DNA of 64,000 bases from Cyclobacteriaceae bacterium (GCA_028281285.1 JANQKF010000029.1:1-64000), one strand, 5' to 3'; shown: positions 48,817 through 59,549, numbered from the stretch's first letter. Made by a program: numbers and translations. Notes: generated by a model from the letters alone, not told the origin.

Positions 48817-49224
48817 ATGAACTATTGGCTGATGAAATCAGAGCCTGGAGATTATTCCTGGGACGACCTTGAAAAAGATGGTAGAACCTATTGGGATGGG
48901 GTAAGAAATTATGCCGCCAGAATGCATATGAAGAATATGAAAGTGGGAGATTTGGCGTTCTTCTATCATAGTGTGAATGAAAGGAATGTAATTGGTATTG
49001 CCGAAATCGTTAAAGAGCATTATCAAGATCCCACAACCGATGATGACCGATGGGTGGCTGTGGATATAATTCCAAAGGAAAAGCTCAAAAATCCGGTTAA
49101 TCTCGATCAAATAAAGGCTGATGATCGTTTAAGTGAAATGGCGCTGGTTAGAATCGGACGTCTTTCTGTTCAACCGGTTACAAAAGAAGAATTCGATATA
49201 GTTGTTGAAATGTCTAATGCGTAA
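48817..49224 (+). CDS. EVE domain-containing protein
   Basis: NYWLMKSEPGDYSWDDLEKDGRTYWDGVRNYAARMHMKNMKVGDLAFFYHS. Confidence 0.93.
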   Translation: MNYWLMKSEPGDYSWDDLEKDGRTYWDGVRNYAARMHMKNMKVGDLAFFYHSVNERNVIGIAEIVKEHYQDPTTDDDRWVAVDIIPKEKLKNPVNLDQIKADDRLSEMALVRIGRLSVQPVTKEEFDIVVEMSNA

Positions 49225-50776
49225 GAAAAACGCAACATATTATTGTTTGATACTTTGTGGCCTATTGGTGACTTCCTTGAATGCTCAAATAGTTCATGAT
49301 CACCGCTTTGAAATAGACTATGAATGGCAATATGAGAATCACCTTGTAGTATCCAATGAAGAGAGGGGTGTTACTCTGATCAGGACCAACCGGGACAATG
49401 CCGGCAGAACCTATCCGGTAAAATTCACCCACCTTGATAAGCAACTGGAGGAGGTTTGGAAGGATTCTATTGAAGTCTCAAGCAGAATGTATTTAAGAGG
49501 ATATCATTATCTGAAAGATAAGCTCTTTGTTCTTTTTCAAGACTACCCGGTAAGAAAGCAAATTGATGTTGTCAGCATAGATTTTAAAACCCAAAAAACT
49601 ACTCATCATGAAACTTCTCAGATCGCCCAATTGAATCTGACAGAGTTTGAAGTAATTCAGAATACAGCGGTCCTTGGAGGTTATTTTGAACAACGGCCCG
49701 TGGTATTTGCCTATGACCTGGAAAATGACCGTGTAAAGGCTGTTCAAGGTGTCTATAAGAATAACTCCAAACTTCTGGAGGTGAGGATTAATAAAGACAG
49801 TGTGACATTTAATGTTTTGGTTGCTGAACTTAATGATGAAAAGGATCAGACCATCATTGTGAATACCTATGACTATGAAGGCAATCCGGTGCGTGATTAT
49901 ACCTTGAATACTAAAAAGGACTATTCTCTTATCGATGGCGTTTCTTCATCCATTAATGATATTACCCAGCTAGTGGTAGGGAATTACGGATACCGATCCC
50001 AAACGCTACCCAGTGGAATTTTCATCAACTTCATCAACCGTAGGGGAGAGCAAAAGATGAACTACATCAACTATGGTGATCTTCCGAGGTTTCTTGATTA
50101 TTTAAATCCCAACCGTGCATCCAAGGTAAAGGCCAAAGCTGCCGAGTTCAAAGAAAAGGGTAGAGAGCAGCGATATAAGCTTCAGTCATTGGCAAGAGAA
50201 TTGGTTGAGCGCGGTGATGATCTGATCTTACAGATCGAATATTTCAAACCGGCAGGAAATGCCAGGGCGGTATCGGCAAGAAGTTTCCGAGATTTCGACA
50301 GAAATTTCAACAACGGCTACGGAATACCCGATGAACGATCGGCACAAGGCATTAACAGAACACCCATAAGCGATTATGATTTCACGCACGCCTATACTGT
50401 TGTTTTGGACAAAGAAGGTAACCTGAAATGGGACGATAGTTTTGCGATGGACTACGTGCTGGAGGGAGCACTTGATCAGCACGGTAGGTTCCAGTGGATA
50501 GATGATCGTAAAAGGGTAGTTTTTATGTACTATGATGATAAAGAAGTATTTGCCAAAACCTTGGATGGTACTGGTGAGACAGAGGTACATTCTATAAAAC
50601 TGGAAGTTGGTGAGGACTACAACAAACGAGATGAAATAGAATCATCCATCCAAATGACACGATGGTATGGAGATTATTTTCTAGCTCACGGTATTCAAAA
50701 TGTCAAGTCCAAAGATGGTTCAGAACCTGCTAAGCGTGTATTCTTTATCAATGCGATTCGTCTGGAAAGAGATTAA
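49217..50776 (+). CDS. Hypothetical secreted protein
   Basis: Signal peptide (YYCLILCGLLVTSLNAQ); start overlaps the EVE gene stop; no family recognised. Confidence 0.6.
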   Translation: MRKKNATYYCLILCGLLVTSLNAQIVHDHRFEIDYEWQYENHLVVSNEERGVTLIRTNRDNAGRTYPVKFTHLDKQLEEVWKDSIEVSSRMYLRGYHYLKDKLFVLFQDYPVRKQIDVVSIDFKTQKTTHHETSQIAQLNLTEFEVIQNTAVLGGYFEQRPVVFAYDLENDRVKAVQGVYKNNSKLLEVRINKDSVTFNVLVAELNDEKDQTIIVNTYDYEGNPVRDYTLNTKKDYSLIDGVSSSINDITQLVVGNYGYRSQTLPSGIFINFINRRGEQKMNYINYGDLPRFLDYLNPNRASKVKAKAAEFKEKGREQRYKLQSLARELVERGDDLILQIEYFKPAGNARAVSARSFRDFDRNFNNGYGIPDERSAQGINRTPISDYDFTHAYTVVLDKEGNLKWDDSFAMDYVLEGALDQHGRFQWIDDRKRVVFMYYDDKEVFAKTLDGTGETEVHSIKLEVGEDYNKRDEIESSIQMTRWYGDYFLAHGIQNVKSKDGSEPAKRVFFINAIRLERD

Positions 50777-50829
50777 AGTTCTATTCGTTTTAATAACTGA
50801 AAATCCTTTTACTATATTTGTAACCTAGA

Positions 50830-51375
50830 ATGCAGCGCAGACTTCTTCTAGGTCACCCACAACTTGCCATAACCATCGGCAGGCTCTGTCAGGAACTGAT
50901 AGAAAACCACGGTAATTTTCAGGATTCAGTGATTATTGGCCTTCAGCCAAGAGGTATTTTTCTGGCTGAAAGAATAAAGGCGCGTCTAGGTGAGTTTACG
51001 GATCAGGATATAAAGTTGGGTCATCTCGACTCGACATTTTACCGTGATGATTTTCGAAGAAGAGAATCCCCCAAAAGAGCAAACGAAACCACCATCGATT
51101 TTCTCATCGAGGACAAGAAGGTTATACTAATCGATGACGTATTCTACACTGGAAGATCAGTCAGAGCAGCCTTGGATGCCATGATTGCTTTTGGAAGACC
51201 GGAAAAAGTAGAACTCCTAGTGCTGGTCGAAAGAAAATATTCGCGCCATGTTCCGATAAAGCCAGATTATGTAGGTCGACATGTCAATACGATCGATACT
51301 CAAAAGGTGCTGGTGGAATGGAAAGAGCAAGGGCTGGACGATGACAATATTTGGCTAATTAATAAAGAAGATTGA
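50830..51375 (+). CDS. pyrR: Pyrimidine operon regulator / uracil phosphoribosyltransferase-like PyrR
   Basis: VIIGLQPRGIFLAERI, KVILIDDVFYTGRSVRAALDAM. Confidence 0.93.
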   Translation: MQRRLLLGHPQLAITIGRLCQELIENHGNFQDSVIIGLQPRGIFLAERIKARLGEFTDQDIKLGHLDSTFYRDDFRRRESPKRANETTIDFLIEDKKVILIDDVFYTGRSVRAALDAMIAFGRPEKVELLVLVERKYSRHVPIKPDYVGRHVNTIDTQKVLVEWKEQGLDDDNIWLINKED

Positions 51376-52304
51376 TGCAGAAACAATTGAGCACCAACCA
51401 TCTCCTGGGAATCAAAGATCTGACTTCTGACGATATCAATCTCATTTTTGAAACAGCTGAAGAATTTAAAGACGTTATCAACCGCCCCATTAAAAAGGTG
51501 CCCTCGTTGAGGGATATCACAATAGCTAATGTATTCTTCGAAAATTCGACACGGACAAAGCTGTCTTTTGAGTTAGCAGAGAAAAGACTTTCCGCTGATG
51601 TGATCAATTTCTCGTCAAGTGGCAGCTCTGTTAAAAAGGGTGAAACACTCCTGGATACAGTGAACAATATTCTCGCCATGAAAGTGGATATGGTTGTGAT
51701 GCGACATTCAAGTCCTGGAGCGCCTCATTTTCTATCCAATCATATCGAAGCAAATATTGTGAATGCCGGTGATGGTACTCACGAGCATCCAACGCAGGCC
51801 TTATTAGATACCTTCTCAATCAAAGAACGCCTGGGAGAGGTAGCAGGAAAGAAAGTAGTAATTGTGGGGGATATTCTCCACTCCAGAGTAGCACTGTCAA
51901 ACATTTTTGCGCTTCAAAAATTGGGTGCGGAGGTCATGGTTTGCGGACCAATTACACTATTGCCAAAATACATAGAGAGTTTGGGAGTGAAGGTCGAATT
52001 GGATATTCGAAAGGCGCTTGAATGGTGTGATGTAGCCAATATTTTGAGAATCCAGCTGGAAAGGCAGCAAATCAAGTACTTCCCTTCTTTAAGAGAATAT
52101 TCGCTCTACTATGGAGTCAATAAGGTGATGCTCGAAAATCTTGACAAGGAGATCACAATTATGCATCCTGGTCCAATTAATCGAGGTGTTGAATTAAGTA
52201 GTGATGTAGCTGATTCAGAACACGCAATTATTCTCGATCAAGTGGAGAATGGGGTTGCAATCCGAATGGCAGTTTTATACCTTTTAGCTTCGGTTTCCTC
52301 CTGA
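51372..52304 (+). CDS. pyrB: Aspartate carbamoyltransferase catalytic subunit
   Basis: FFENSTRTKLSFELAEKRL, VMRHSSPGAPHFL, HEHPTQALLDTFSI, IMHPGPINRGVEL. Confidence 0.95.
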   Translation: MMQKQLSTNHLLGIKDLTSDDINLIFETAEEFKDVINRPIKKVPSLRDITIANVFFENSTRTKLSFELAEKRLSADVINFSSSGSSVKKGETLLDTVNNILAMKVDMVVMRHSSPGAPHFLSNHIEANIVNAGDGTHEHPTQALLDTFSIKERLGEVAGKKVVIVGDILHSRVALSNIFALQKLGAEVMVCGPITLLPKYIESLGVKVELDIRKALEWCDVANILRIQLERQQIKYFPSLREYSLYYGVNKVMLENLDKEITIMHPGPINRGVELSSDVADSEHAIILDQVENGVAIRMAVLYLLASVSS

Positions 52305-52311
52305 TCAAACC

Positions 52312-53283
52312 ATGAAAAAGAATCTAATTCGAGGGCTTGTTGTAGTCCTCATTCTTGTAGGGGTTTTCTACTTGATTGTCGTGCCTAATGTGGTCAGCAT
52401 GGTCACAGATTATCCCCGCTACACTTTTGAATATGTTACTGAAAATCCTGATTTACTCGAGGGCTACTACATTGGTGATAATCGTGACCCGGGGGATTAT
52501 GGATTTGATAACTTTCAAGAACTGGAGTATACAACACTGTATGATGGTTTGAATCTCAGTGGTTGGTACATTCCGTCTTCAAAAGATAGTATCTCCAAGA
52601 CTTTGATAATCAATCATGGTCGAACTTCAAACCGATTGAAGACCATGAAGTATCTTGAAATCATTGATGATTACGGGTTGGATTCGATTTACAACATCTT
52701 TATTCCTGATTTGAGAAATTCTGGCAAATCGGACGAGGCGAAAACAGGAATGGGATATGAATTCGCAGAAGATATTGCAGCCAGTATGAGAATGCTCCAA
52801 ATTCGTTTTGGGCAAAGTGATTTTGTTCTTTGGGGTTTTTCAATGGGAGCCATCGGTTCTGCAACGGCCATTAACAGACCTGACTTGAGAGAAGCCCTCA
52901 CCGAAAATGGAATCACTGTTGACAAACTCATCTTAGGAAGCCCTGTAAGCAACGTTGAAAAAACCCTAAGGTATGCAAGTCAGAATATGAGTATTCCCGG
53001 GTTTGTTTTTGACCAGACTTTTAATCGTTTTGCCAAGCAATCCGATGGATACGTTCGTAATATGAAACTGAGTTATTTACTGGTCAATAATCCGGTACCT
53101 ACTCTTGTTTTATACGGTACCAGTGATGATGAAACTCCTCATGAGATACTGGAAGAAGAATTGAAGGGGTTGAATAACGTTTGGGCTGAGCGATTTGAAG
53201 AAGCCGAGCATGTCAGACTATATACACGCCCTGAATATAAAGAGCGCTATGCTCAGGCGGTGAACAACTTTTTACGAAAATAG
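52312..53283 (+). CDS. Alpha/beta hydrolase
   Basis: TLIINHGRTSNRLK, VLWGFSMGAIGSATAI, VPTLVLYGTSDDETP. Confidence 0.85.
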   Translation: MKKNLIRGLVVVLILVGVFYLIVVPNVVSMVTDYPRYTFEYVTENPDLLEGYYIGDNRDPGDYGFDNFQELEYTTLYDGLNLSGWYIPSSKDSISKTLIINHGRTSNRLKTMKYLEIIDDYGLDSIYNIFIPDLRNSGKSDEAKTGMGYEFAEDIAASMRMLQIRFGQSDFVLWGFSMGAIGSATAINRPDLREALTENGITVDKLILGSPVSNVEKTLRYASQNMSIPGFVFDQTFNRFAKQSDGYVRNMKLSYLLVNNPVPTLVLYGTSDDETPHEILEEELKGLNNVWAERFEEAEHVRLYTRPEYKERYAQAVNNFLRK

Positions 53284-53359
53284 GCATTTCACATAGTCTT
53301 AATAAGGGACTGTTTCACTTGACATTTATTAGTAGTAGCTTTGCAGAAAATTTCGGCAA

Positions 53360-54736
53360 ATGAACTATTATAACTCAATTATTGAAACCATCGGAGATAC
53401 TCCGCTAGTGAAGTTGAATTCTGTGAATAAGGGGATACCCGGTACTATATTGGTAAAGGTTGAGTACTTCAACCCTGGCAATTCGATGAAGGATAGAATG
53501 GCGCTGAAAATGATCGAGGATGCCGAAAAGAGAGGTGATATTAAACCTGGAGGGACCATCATTGAAGGTACGTCTGGTAATACTGGTATGGGTCTGGCTT
53601 TGGGGGCAATTGCAAAAGGATATAAGTGCATATTTACGCTTGCAGACAAACAATCCCAGGAAAAAATTGATATTCTGAAAGCCGTAGGAGCAGAGGTGAT
53701 AGTTTGTCCGACAAACGTGGAGCCGGAAGATCCTCGATCATACTACTCTGTAGCTGCCAAGTTGAACAAAGAAATACCAAACTCTTTCTATCCCAACCAA
53801 TACGACAATGAATCGAACTCACTTGCTCATTACGAGACCACTGGGCCTGAGATATGGAGAGATACAGAGGGTAAGATAACTCATTGGGCGGCAGGAGTAG
53901 GTACGGGAGGTTCTATGTGTGGAACTTCAAAATACCTGAAAGAGCAGAATCCGAATATCGTATCAGTGGGTATTGACACTTACGGATCTGTATTCAAAAA
54001 GTATAAAGAAACTGGTGTATTTGACGAGAAAGAGATTTATCCATACCTCACAGAAGGCATTGGCGAAGATATTCTTCCGAAGAACGTTGATTTCGATCTG
54101 ATCGATGAGTTTGTCAAAGTAACAGACAAAGATGGTGCAATCATGACAAGAAGGTTGGCCAGGGAAGAAGGTATGTTTTGCGGATGGTCATGTGGATCAG
54201 CGGTTGCAGGTGCGCTGGAGTATGCTAAAGAAAATTTGACTGACGATAACGTAATGGTCATCATTCTTCCAGACCATGGCACGCGATATCTGGGAAAAAT
54301 CTACAATGATGATTGGATGCAGGCTCGCGGTTTTGTAGAAGAGCGAGACTTTGAAACAGCCGCGGATATTTTGGCAAGCCAACATGGAAACGGTACACTG
54401 ACCACAATTGATAAAACTGCTACCGTTGGAGAGGCCATTAAGTTAATGACATCAAATAGTATCTCTCAGTTACCGGTTACTGATGGTGAAGATTTTGTAG
54501 GAAGCTTGATAGACTCGAAACTGTTGGCTCAGATGATTCAGGATGGGGACCTTCAGAGCAAACCTGTCTCCGAGGTAATGGACAAGCCATTTCAATTTGT
54601 GCCTTTAGATAACACGCTTGATGTGTTGTCGTCAGTAATTGATAAGGATAATCCGGCTGTTATGGTAAGAGACGAGAATCTGGATGTCCATATCATCACA
54701 CAGCACGATATTCTGAAGGCGATGACTTCTCACTAG
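53360..54736 (+). CDS. Cystathionine beta-synthase-type PLP enzyme with CBS domains
   Basis: ETIGDTPLVKLNSVNKG, NPGNSMKDRMALKMIEDAEKRG, EGTSGNTGMGLALGA; C-terminal CBS pair. Confidence 0.92.
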   Translation: MNYYNSIIETIGDTPLVKLNSVNKGIPGTILVKVEYFNPGNSMKDRMALKMIEDAEKRGDIKPGGTIIEGTSGNTGMGLALGAIAKGYKCIFTLADKQSQEKIDILKAVGAEVIVCPTNVEPEDPRSYYSVAAKLNKEIPNSFYPNQYDNESNSLAHYETTGPEIWRDTEGKITHWAAGVGTGGSMCGTSKYLKEQNPNIVSVGIDTYGSVFKKYKETGVFDEKEIYPYLTEGIGEDILPKNVDFDLIDEFVKVTDKDGAIMTRRLAREEGMFCGWSCGSAVAGALEYAKENLTDDNVMVIILPDHGTRYLGKIYNDDWMQARGFVEERDFETAADILASQHGNGTLTTIDKTATVGEAIKLMTSNSISQLPVTDGEDFVGSLIDSKLLAQMIQDGDLQSKPVSEVMDKPFQFVPLDNTLDVLSSVIDKDNPAVMVRDENLDVHIITQHDILKAMTSH

Positions 54737-54921
54737 AAGCATTCAATACATTTCGAAGCATATAAAAAGGATAAAGGCAGCTCACTTATTGAACTGCCTT
54801 CCCGGAACTTAGACTACGGATCGCTTAAACCCGATTTCTATTGAGGAATTCTGTAGACGTTGATCTACTACTAACTTTCCTTGATACTTTATTTATTTCT
54901 TTTCTTAATAGACTTCTTTCA

Positions 54922-55884
54922 TTAAAAGGCCTGAATAATTGCTAAATACAATGGCATACCGATGGTTATATTTAGAGGGAAAGTAATTCCCAAAGCCATA
55001 GGTAGATAAATGCCAGGATTAGCCCTTGGTGCAGCCAACTTCATGGCAGCTGGTACTGCGATGTAAGAAGCACTTGCTGCGAGAATACTAAAGAGAAGCC
55101 GATTACCAATACTATCTGTTATTCCCGAACTCAGGAAAGCAACGATCGAACCATTGATTAATGGCGTCACGATAGCGAATATGAGCGTTGGACGTCCTTT
55201 ATCGAGTAATGCTTTGACCTTCTTACCGCTGGTAATTCCCATATCGAGAAGGAAAACTGCGAGAAACCCTTTGAAAATGTCGGTAGTAAAAGGTTTTATG
55301 CCTGCGGCTTGAGAATCAGTGACCAAGAAACCAATCACCAAACTTCCTAGAATTAATAATACACTTCCATTGGTAAAGGCGTGTTTTACCATAGTTGACA
55401 GCGAACCAACTGATGCCGATTTGCTGCTGAAGAAAGCAATTAGCAATACTCCAATGATGATGGAGGGAGCTTCCATGAGGGCCATTACTGCCACCATATG
55501 TCCTCCGAACTCAATGGATTGCATTTCCAAAAACGACACGGCTGTGACGAAAGTAACTGCGCTGACAGAACCATATGCCGCTGCAATCGCACCGGCATTG
55601 GATACCCCGACCTTCTTTTTAAGTAAGAAAAAAGAGTAAACCGGAATAGTGACGGCCAAGAAGATTCCAAACAATAAGGACCAGAGTATCTCCATGCTTA
55701 GGCTGCTGTGAGCCAACTCCTGTCCTCCTTTAAACCCGATGGAAAATAGTAGGTAGAGCGCAATGAACTTGGAAGAATTGCTTGGAATCTCCAGGTCGCT
55801 TTTTACCTGGACCGCTACCAGCCCAAGGAAAAAGAATAATAGGGCTGGATTGGTTAAGTTATCTATCAGTAATTGTGTGTCCAT
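54922..55884 (-). CDS. SbtA-like sodium-dependent bicarbonate transporter family permease
   Basis: NPALLFFFLGLVAVQVKSDLEIP, FIALYLLFSIGFKGGQELAHS, YGSVSAVTFVTAVSFLE. Confidence 0.88.
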   Translation of the reverse strand: MDTQLLIDNLTNPALLFFFLGLVAVQVKSDLEIPSNSSKFIALYLLFSIGFKGGQELAHSSLSMEILWSLLFGIFLAVTIPVYSFFLLKKKVGVSNAGAIAAAYGSVSAVTFVTAVSFLEMQSIEFGGHMVAVMALMEAPSIIIGVLLIAFFSSKSASVGSLSTMVKHAFTNGSVLLILGSLVIGFLVTDSQAAGIKPFTTDIFKGFLAVFLLDMGITSGKKVKALLDKGRPTLIFAIVTPLINGSIVAFLSSGITDSIGNRLLFSILAASASYIAVPAAMKLAAPRANPGIYLPMALGITFPLNITIGMPLYLAIIQAF

Positions 55885-55914
55885 CTGACTTCCGAGCAGA
55901 ACTCAGTCTTCTGA

Positions 55915-56220
55915 TTACTTTAAGATTTCGAGATTGAAGGTTCCGTTGATATACACAGTGCTACCTGAAGACTTTGCATCTGAGATGGTGTCCTTCAACT
56001 GTGCCTTCATTGCCTTCAACTCGGCTACTTTTTTATTCAGTGAGTCGGCAGTAACCATATGATTTTTCTCCCATGCGCTCAAGTACTGTAGCTTGTGCAT
56101 ATTGATGTTGTTTTCAATCAACGAGGAAATCAAATCATAAGCATTGGTTGGACTGAAATTGCCGTTAATCAATTCCAATTTTTCCGATTGGGATTCGACT
56201 AGCATTGCTTGGGTTTCCAT
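55915..56220 (-). CDS. Hypothetical coiled-coil protein downstream of the TM protein
   Basis: ORF opens at 56286; METQAML... at 56220 avoids overlap with the neighbouring ORF; no family recognised. Confidence 0.5.
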   Translation of the reverse strand: METQAMLVESQSEKLELINGNFSPTNAYDLISSLIENNINMHKLQYLSAWEKNHMVTADSLNKKVAELKAMKAQLKDTISDAKSSGSTVYINGTFNLEILK

Positions 56221-56239
56221 AATTCTTTGATTTTGAGTG

Positions 56240-56542
56240 TTAATGAGTTTGTTTAGATGATTCTTTCTGTTTTCGAGCAACTGCATCAGGGTTGCCCGTA
56301 AACTTCATGATTAGGAGGAACAAAATGATGACAGATGATAAAATGATCTCTTTGATCATTAGTCCTTCATTCATGTAGGCCCAACTGATCCACGCTGTCG
56401 CTACAACAAAGAATAAGACGATGGCGTAAATCCAATTTGCGAATAGACTATTTCTTCTTTTTCTACGCTTCAGAACCTTTTCACGTCTCACCTGAGTGCT
56501 CATCGTGGGCATGGTCGGAAGCCATTGATCTGTTATTTGCAT
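56240..56542 (-). CDS. Hypothetical small protein with two TM segments
   Basis: NWIYAIVLFFVVATAWISWAY and IKEIILSSVIILFLLIMKF. Confidence 0.55.
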   Translation of the reverse strand: MQITDQWLPTMPTMSTQVRREKVLKRRKRRNSLFANWIYAIVLFFVVATAWISWAYMNEGLMIKEIILSSVIILFLLIMKFTGNPDAVARKQKESSKQTH

Positions 56543-56634
56543 TGCGTTTAATTTTTTTATTTACAATGCAAAGATGAGTCGCGATGTTCATAAATTTTTA
56601 TTTATATTTATTATAGTTTACATAAACAAAATTT

Positions 56635-57558
56635 ATGAATTATACTTTACACCAACTGCGTGTATTCCTTAAGATATCTGAGGTTCAGAGCATTACGAAG
56701 GCTTCAGAAGAGCTCTATCTTACCCAACCAGCCGTTTCAATCCAGCTAAAAAAATTTCAGGATCAATTTTCTGTACCCTTAACGGAAGTGATCGGAAGGC
56801 AATTATTTCTTACTGATTTTGGTAAGGAGATTGCAGTTGCTGCTGAGAAGATCCTTCAAGAGGTTGATGCGATCAATTACAAAACGCTCACCTATCAAAA
56901 CCAGCTGGCAGGTAAACTTAAGATTTCGGTCGCTTCTACAGGAAAGTATGTGATGCCCTATTTTTTGTCGGGATTTATGAGACAGAATAAAGGAGTGGAA
57001 TTGGCTATGGATGTTACCAATAAGATGTTGGTGGTAAACAGTCTTGAGAAAAATGAAGTAGACTTTGCATTGGTATCCGTAATACCTGATCAACTAAACA
57101 CTAACCGCGTAGAACTTTTACAAAACAAGCTGTACTTGGTGGGCAGTGAGCAATTGGGACACAGCCGAACTGAATTTAAGGCTAAAAATTTCCAATCGTT
57201 TCCCTTGATCTATAGAGAGCCAGGTTCTGCCACTAGAAATGCCATGGAGGAATTCATCAAGACAAAAAAGATTGAAAGCAACAAGAAGATTGAATTGACA
57301 TCCAATGAGGCAGTAAAACAAGCGGTGGTTGCCGGGCTTGGCTATTCGATCATGCCTTTGATAGGACTAAAAAATGTGCTCAAAAGTGGAGAGTTGGAAA
57401 TCATTCCGTTCAAAGGACTTCCGATAACAACGAATTGGAATTTGATATGGCTCAAAGCCAAGAATTTGAGTCCGGTGGCTGAGGCATTTCTGGAATATAT
57501 TCAATCCGAAAAAGAGAATATCACAGAGGAGCATTTTGATTGGTACGAACAGTACTGA
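56635..57558 (+). CDS. LysR family transcriptional regulator (CbbR/CmpR-like)
   Basis: LHQLRVFLKISEVQSITKASEELYLTQPAVSIQLKKFQDQF; divergent from the SbtA gene block. Confidence 0.93.
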   Translation: MNYTLHQLRVFLKISEVQSITKASEELYLTQPAVSIQLKKFQDQFSVPLTEVIGRQLFLTDFGKEIAVAAEKILQEVDAINYKTLTYQNQLAGKLKISVASTGKYVMPYFLSGFMRQNKGVELAMDVTNKMLVVNSLEKNEVDFALVSVIPDQLNTNRVELLQNKLYLVGSEQLGHSRTEFKAKNFQSFPLIYREPGSATRNAMEEFIKTKKIESNKKIELTSNEAVKQAVVAGLGYSIMPLIGLKNVLKSGELEIIPFKGLPITTNWNLIWLKAKNLSPVAEAFLEYIQSEKENITEEHFDWYEQY

Positions 57559-57584
57559 AGAGTTATTATGATTCAACTGGTAAC

Positions 57585-57612
57585 AAAAATGGGGCTTAGC
57601 CCCATTTTTTTA
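57585..57612. terminator. Bidirectional terminator between convergent genes
   Basis: AAAAATGGGGC-TTA-GCCCCATTTTTT. Confidence 0.85.
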
Positions 57613-58755
57613 CATCTCTGAATTCCGATAGAAGTTGCGAACGTTTTGTGTGATTTGATCATAAATTCTTTCCACAAAACTTACGAATAAGGTCTGTGGA
57701 GGAGGAGGAGGTCCCTCTCTGCGCTTCGACATTTGGATTTCCCTTTTTGTCAGAGCACGCTCATCACCGTTGAAAGATCCCCATTCATAACTCCATATAT
57801 CTTCACTAGGGAGCTTACGCTGTACCAAAATCCGGTCGGAATAGGCATCTCTGATTTCAAAGTTGAGCACCCCAGCCGATCGCAAAGTCTTCCGGTATGT
57901 AGTCACTTCGGCTTTGACGGTGTTATAAACATCATGCTTTATGCCTTCATCATCAGTATACTGCCCAACTACCACACTATCTCTTGAAACTTCTTTTGTT
58001 TTGGACTCGATCAATGTTTGACCGATCACAAAATCATCAAACATCATCGATAGTACCTGATCGGCCTGAAGATCAATCTGTCGGGCTTCATCCGTGGTGA
58101 AAAACTGCACAAAGCGATTGACCGAGTAACGATCCATATATTCTAGAATCTGATTCTCAAAGAATTCATTGGACAGCGCCAAAGCTCTGGAATGAATAGG
58201 GATAGCCTCCACAACCACTTTTATAGTTCCCATATTCCGTGATACAGAAAGTAGGCTGTCAATATCATTGATTTGATTATCAAATTTCAGGGCATGGTCA
58301 AAGTGATAGTAAGCCTCTCGACCACCTTCGATAGTGTTCAATGCCAAGGCCTCATTGCCAAGTTGTACTTGGTATGATGCGGCTTCATCGCCTGCCGCCT
58401 CGAGTTCGCTTCGGTATACTCTCGGATTAACCAGCTTTAAACAGGCAGGACATCTTCTGATCTTGTCATAATAGCTATTAAGCTGTCGGTATTGATAAAA
58501 GATAGCCTCGTATCGAAAAGGATCGCCACTGCTTTCTAATTCTTCAATGTAATCCTGATGATAGGCCGAAGCTAATCGGTAACCCTCAACGAGAACAGCC
58601 TTTGATTTCTTGTTATCCGGGTTGGATTGCAACCTGTTAATTGCTCTATTGATGGCGGTTTCATAGTTGCCTTTTTCAAACGCATTCTTACCGGTTGCAC
58701 AGCTTATGACCGACAAACCGAGGAATGCCAATAGGATGTGTACATGTCTTTTCAT
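57610..58755 (-). CDS. Hypothetical lipoprotein
   Basis: Lipobox LSVISCATGKNAFEKGNYETAINRAINRLQSNPDN; TPR-like start. Confidence 0.6.
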   Translation of the reverse strand: MKRHVHILLAFLGLSVISCATGKNAFEKGNYETAINRAINRLQSNPDNKKSKAVLVEGYRLASAYHQDYIEELESSGDPFRYEAIFYQYRQLNSYYDKIRRCPACLKLVNPRVYRSELEAAGDEAASYQVQLGNEALALNTIEGGREAYYHFDHALKFDNQINDIDSLLSVSRNMGTIKVVVEAIPIHSRALALSNEFFENQILEYMDRYSVNRFVQFFTTDEARQIDLQADQVLSMMFDDFVIGQTLIESKTKEVSRDSVVVGQYTDDEGIKHDVYNTVKAEVTTYRKTLRSAGVLNFEIRDAYSDRILVQRKLPSEDIWSYEWGSFNGDERALTKREIQMSKRREGPPPPPQTLFVSFVERIYDQITQNVRNFYRNSEM

Positions 58756-58811
58756 AAGCTTAATGTTTTGATTGTTCTGTAGGGTATTCCAAAATGGATG
58801 CCAAAAATATC

Positions 58812-59549
58812 TTATCCTAATTTATCGAGCTCCTCAATCTTTTGCTTCATCATTTGAAAAACTTTTTCTTTCAGCTCGGGGAGATCATCTTCAGTAAGCC
58901 CATTCACTGAGACTTCGGGTAAAAAATAAGTGTGAACTGTACCAGGTTTGAGGCTTCTATTGTTCTTCGGTAAAAGCCGGTTTGCTCTATAAATAATTGT
59001 TGGAAGGATGGGAATTTGAGTTTCAATTGCTAATCGAAAAGGGCCATTGAAAAAGGGAAGCAGTGGTTCATCGGTATCGTTGCGTGTACCCTCCGGAGCT
59101 ACCATCATCGAGATTCCATTGCTCAGAACATTTTTCATCTTTTCGATGCTCTTTTTGCGGCTTTCCTGATCGGATCGATCCACCCAAATAGCAAAGCGAC
59201 TCGCTATAAACCCAAAAATCGGGATTTTGGCCAGTTCCTTTTTTCCTAATCCTCTCAACTGACCAGGCATTGACATAGGTATTGCGGGAGCATCCAGAAA
59301 CGAGGTGTGAGTTATGGTGTAGATATAACTTTTCTTTCGATCAATTATCTCACGATTGTGCGCTTTGAAAAAGACGAATGAAAAGATTGAAAAGATCCAT
59401 ACCCAGACTCGAATAAAAAAGAAGCTGACTCCACCCAGCCTTGGTGAGATGATTAGAGGAATCATTACAAAAGGCATAGTGACAATCATTGCCACAACGA
59501 ACCAGAAAGCGCTCCAGATTGAGTATATACCGTTGAAGAATCGTAACAA
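58812..59549 (-). CDS. 1-acyl-sn-glycerol-3-phosphate acyltransferase (PlsC-like)
   Basis: ITHTSFLDAP (HX4D variant), FGFIASRFAIWVDRSDQ, MMVAPEGTRNDTDE. Confidence 0.88.
   Translation of the reverse strand: MLRFFNGIYSIWSAFWFVVAMIVTMPFVMIPLIISPRLGGVSFFFIRVWVWIFSIFSFVFFKAHNREIIDRKKSYIYTITHTSFLDAPAIPMSMPGQLRGLGKKELAKIPIFGFIASRFAIWVDRSDQESRKKSIEKMKNVLSNGISMMVAPEGTRNDTDEPLLPFFNGPFRLAIETQIPILPTIIYRANRLLPKNNRSLKPGTVHTYFLPEVSVNGLTEDDLPELKEKVFQMMKQKIEELDKLG

Noticed and set aside
54774-54800. AAGGCAG...CTGCCTT hairpin after the beta-synthase gene
   Set aside because: Stem is clear but it lacks a T-tract, so it is not called as a terminator
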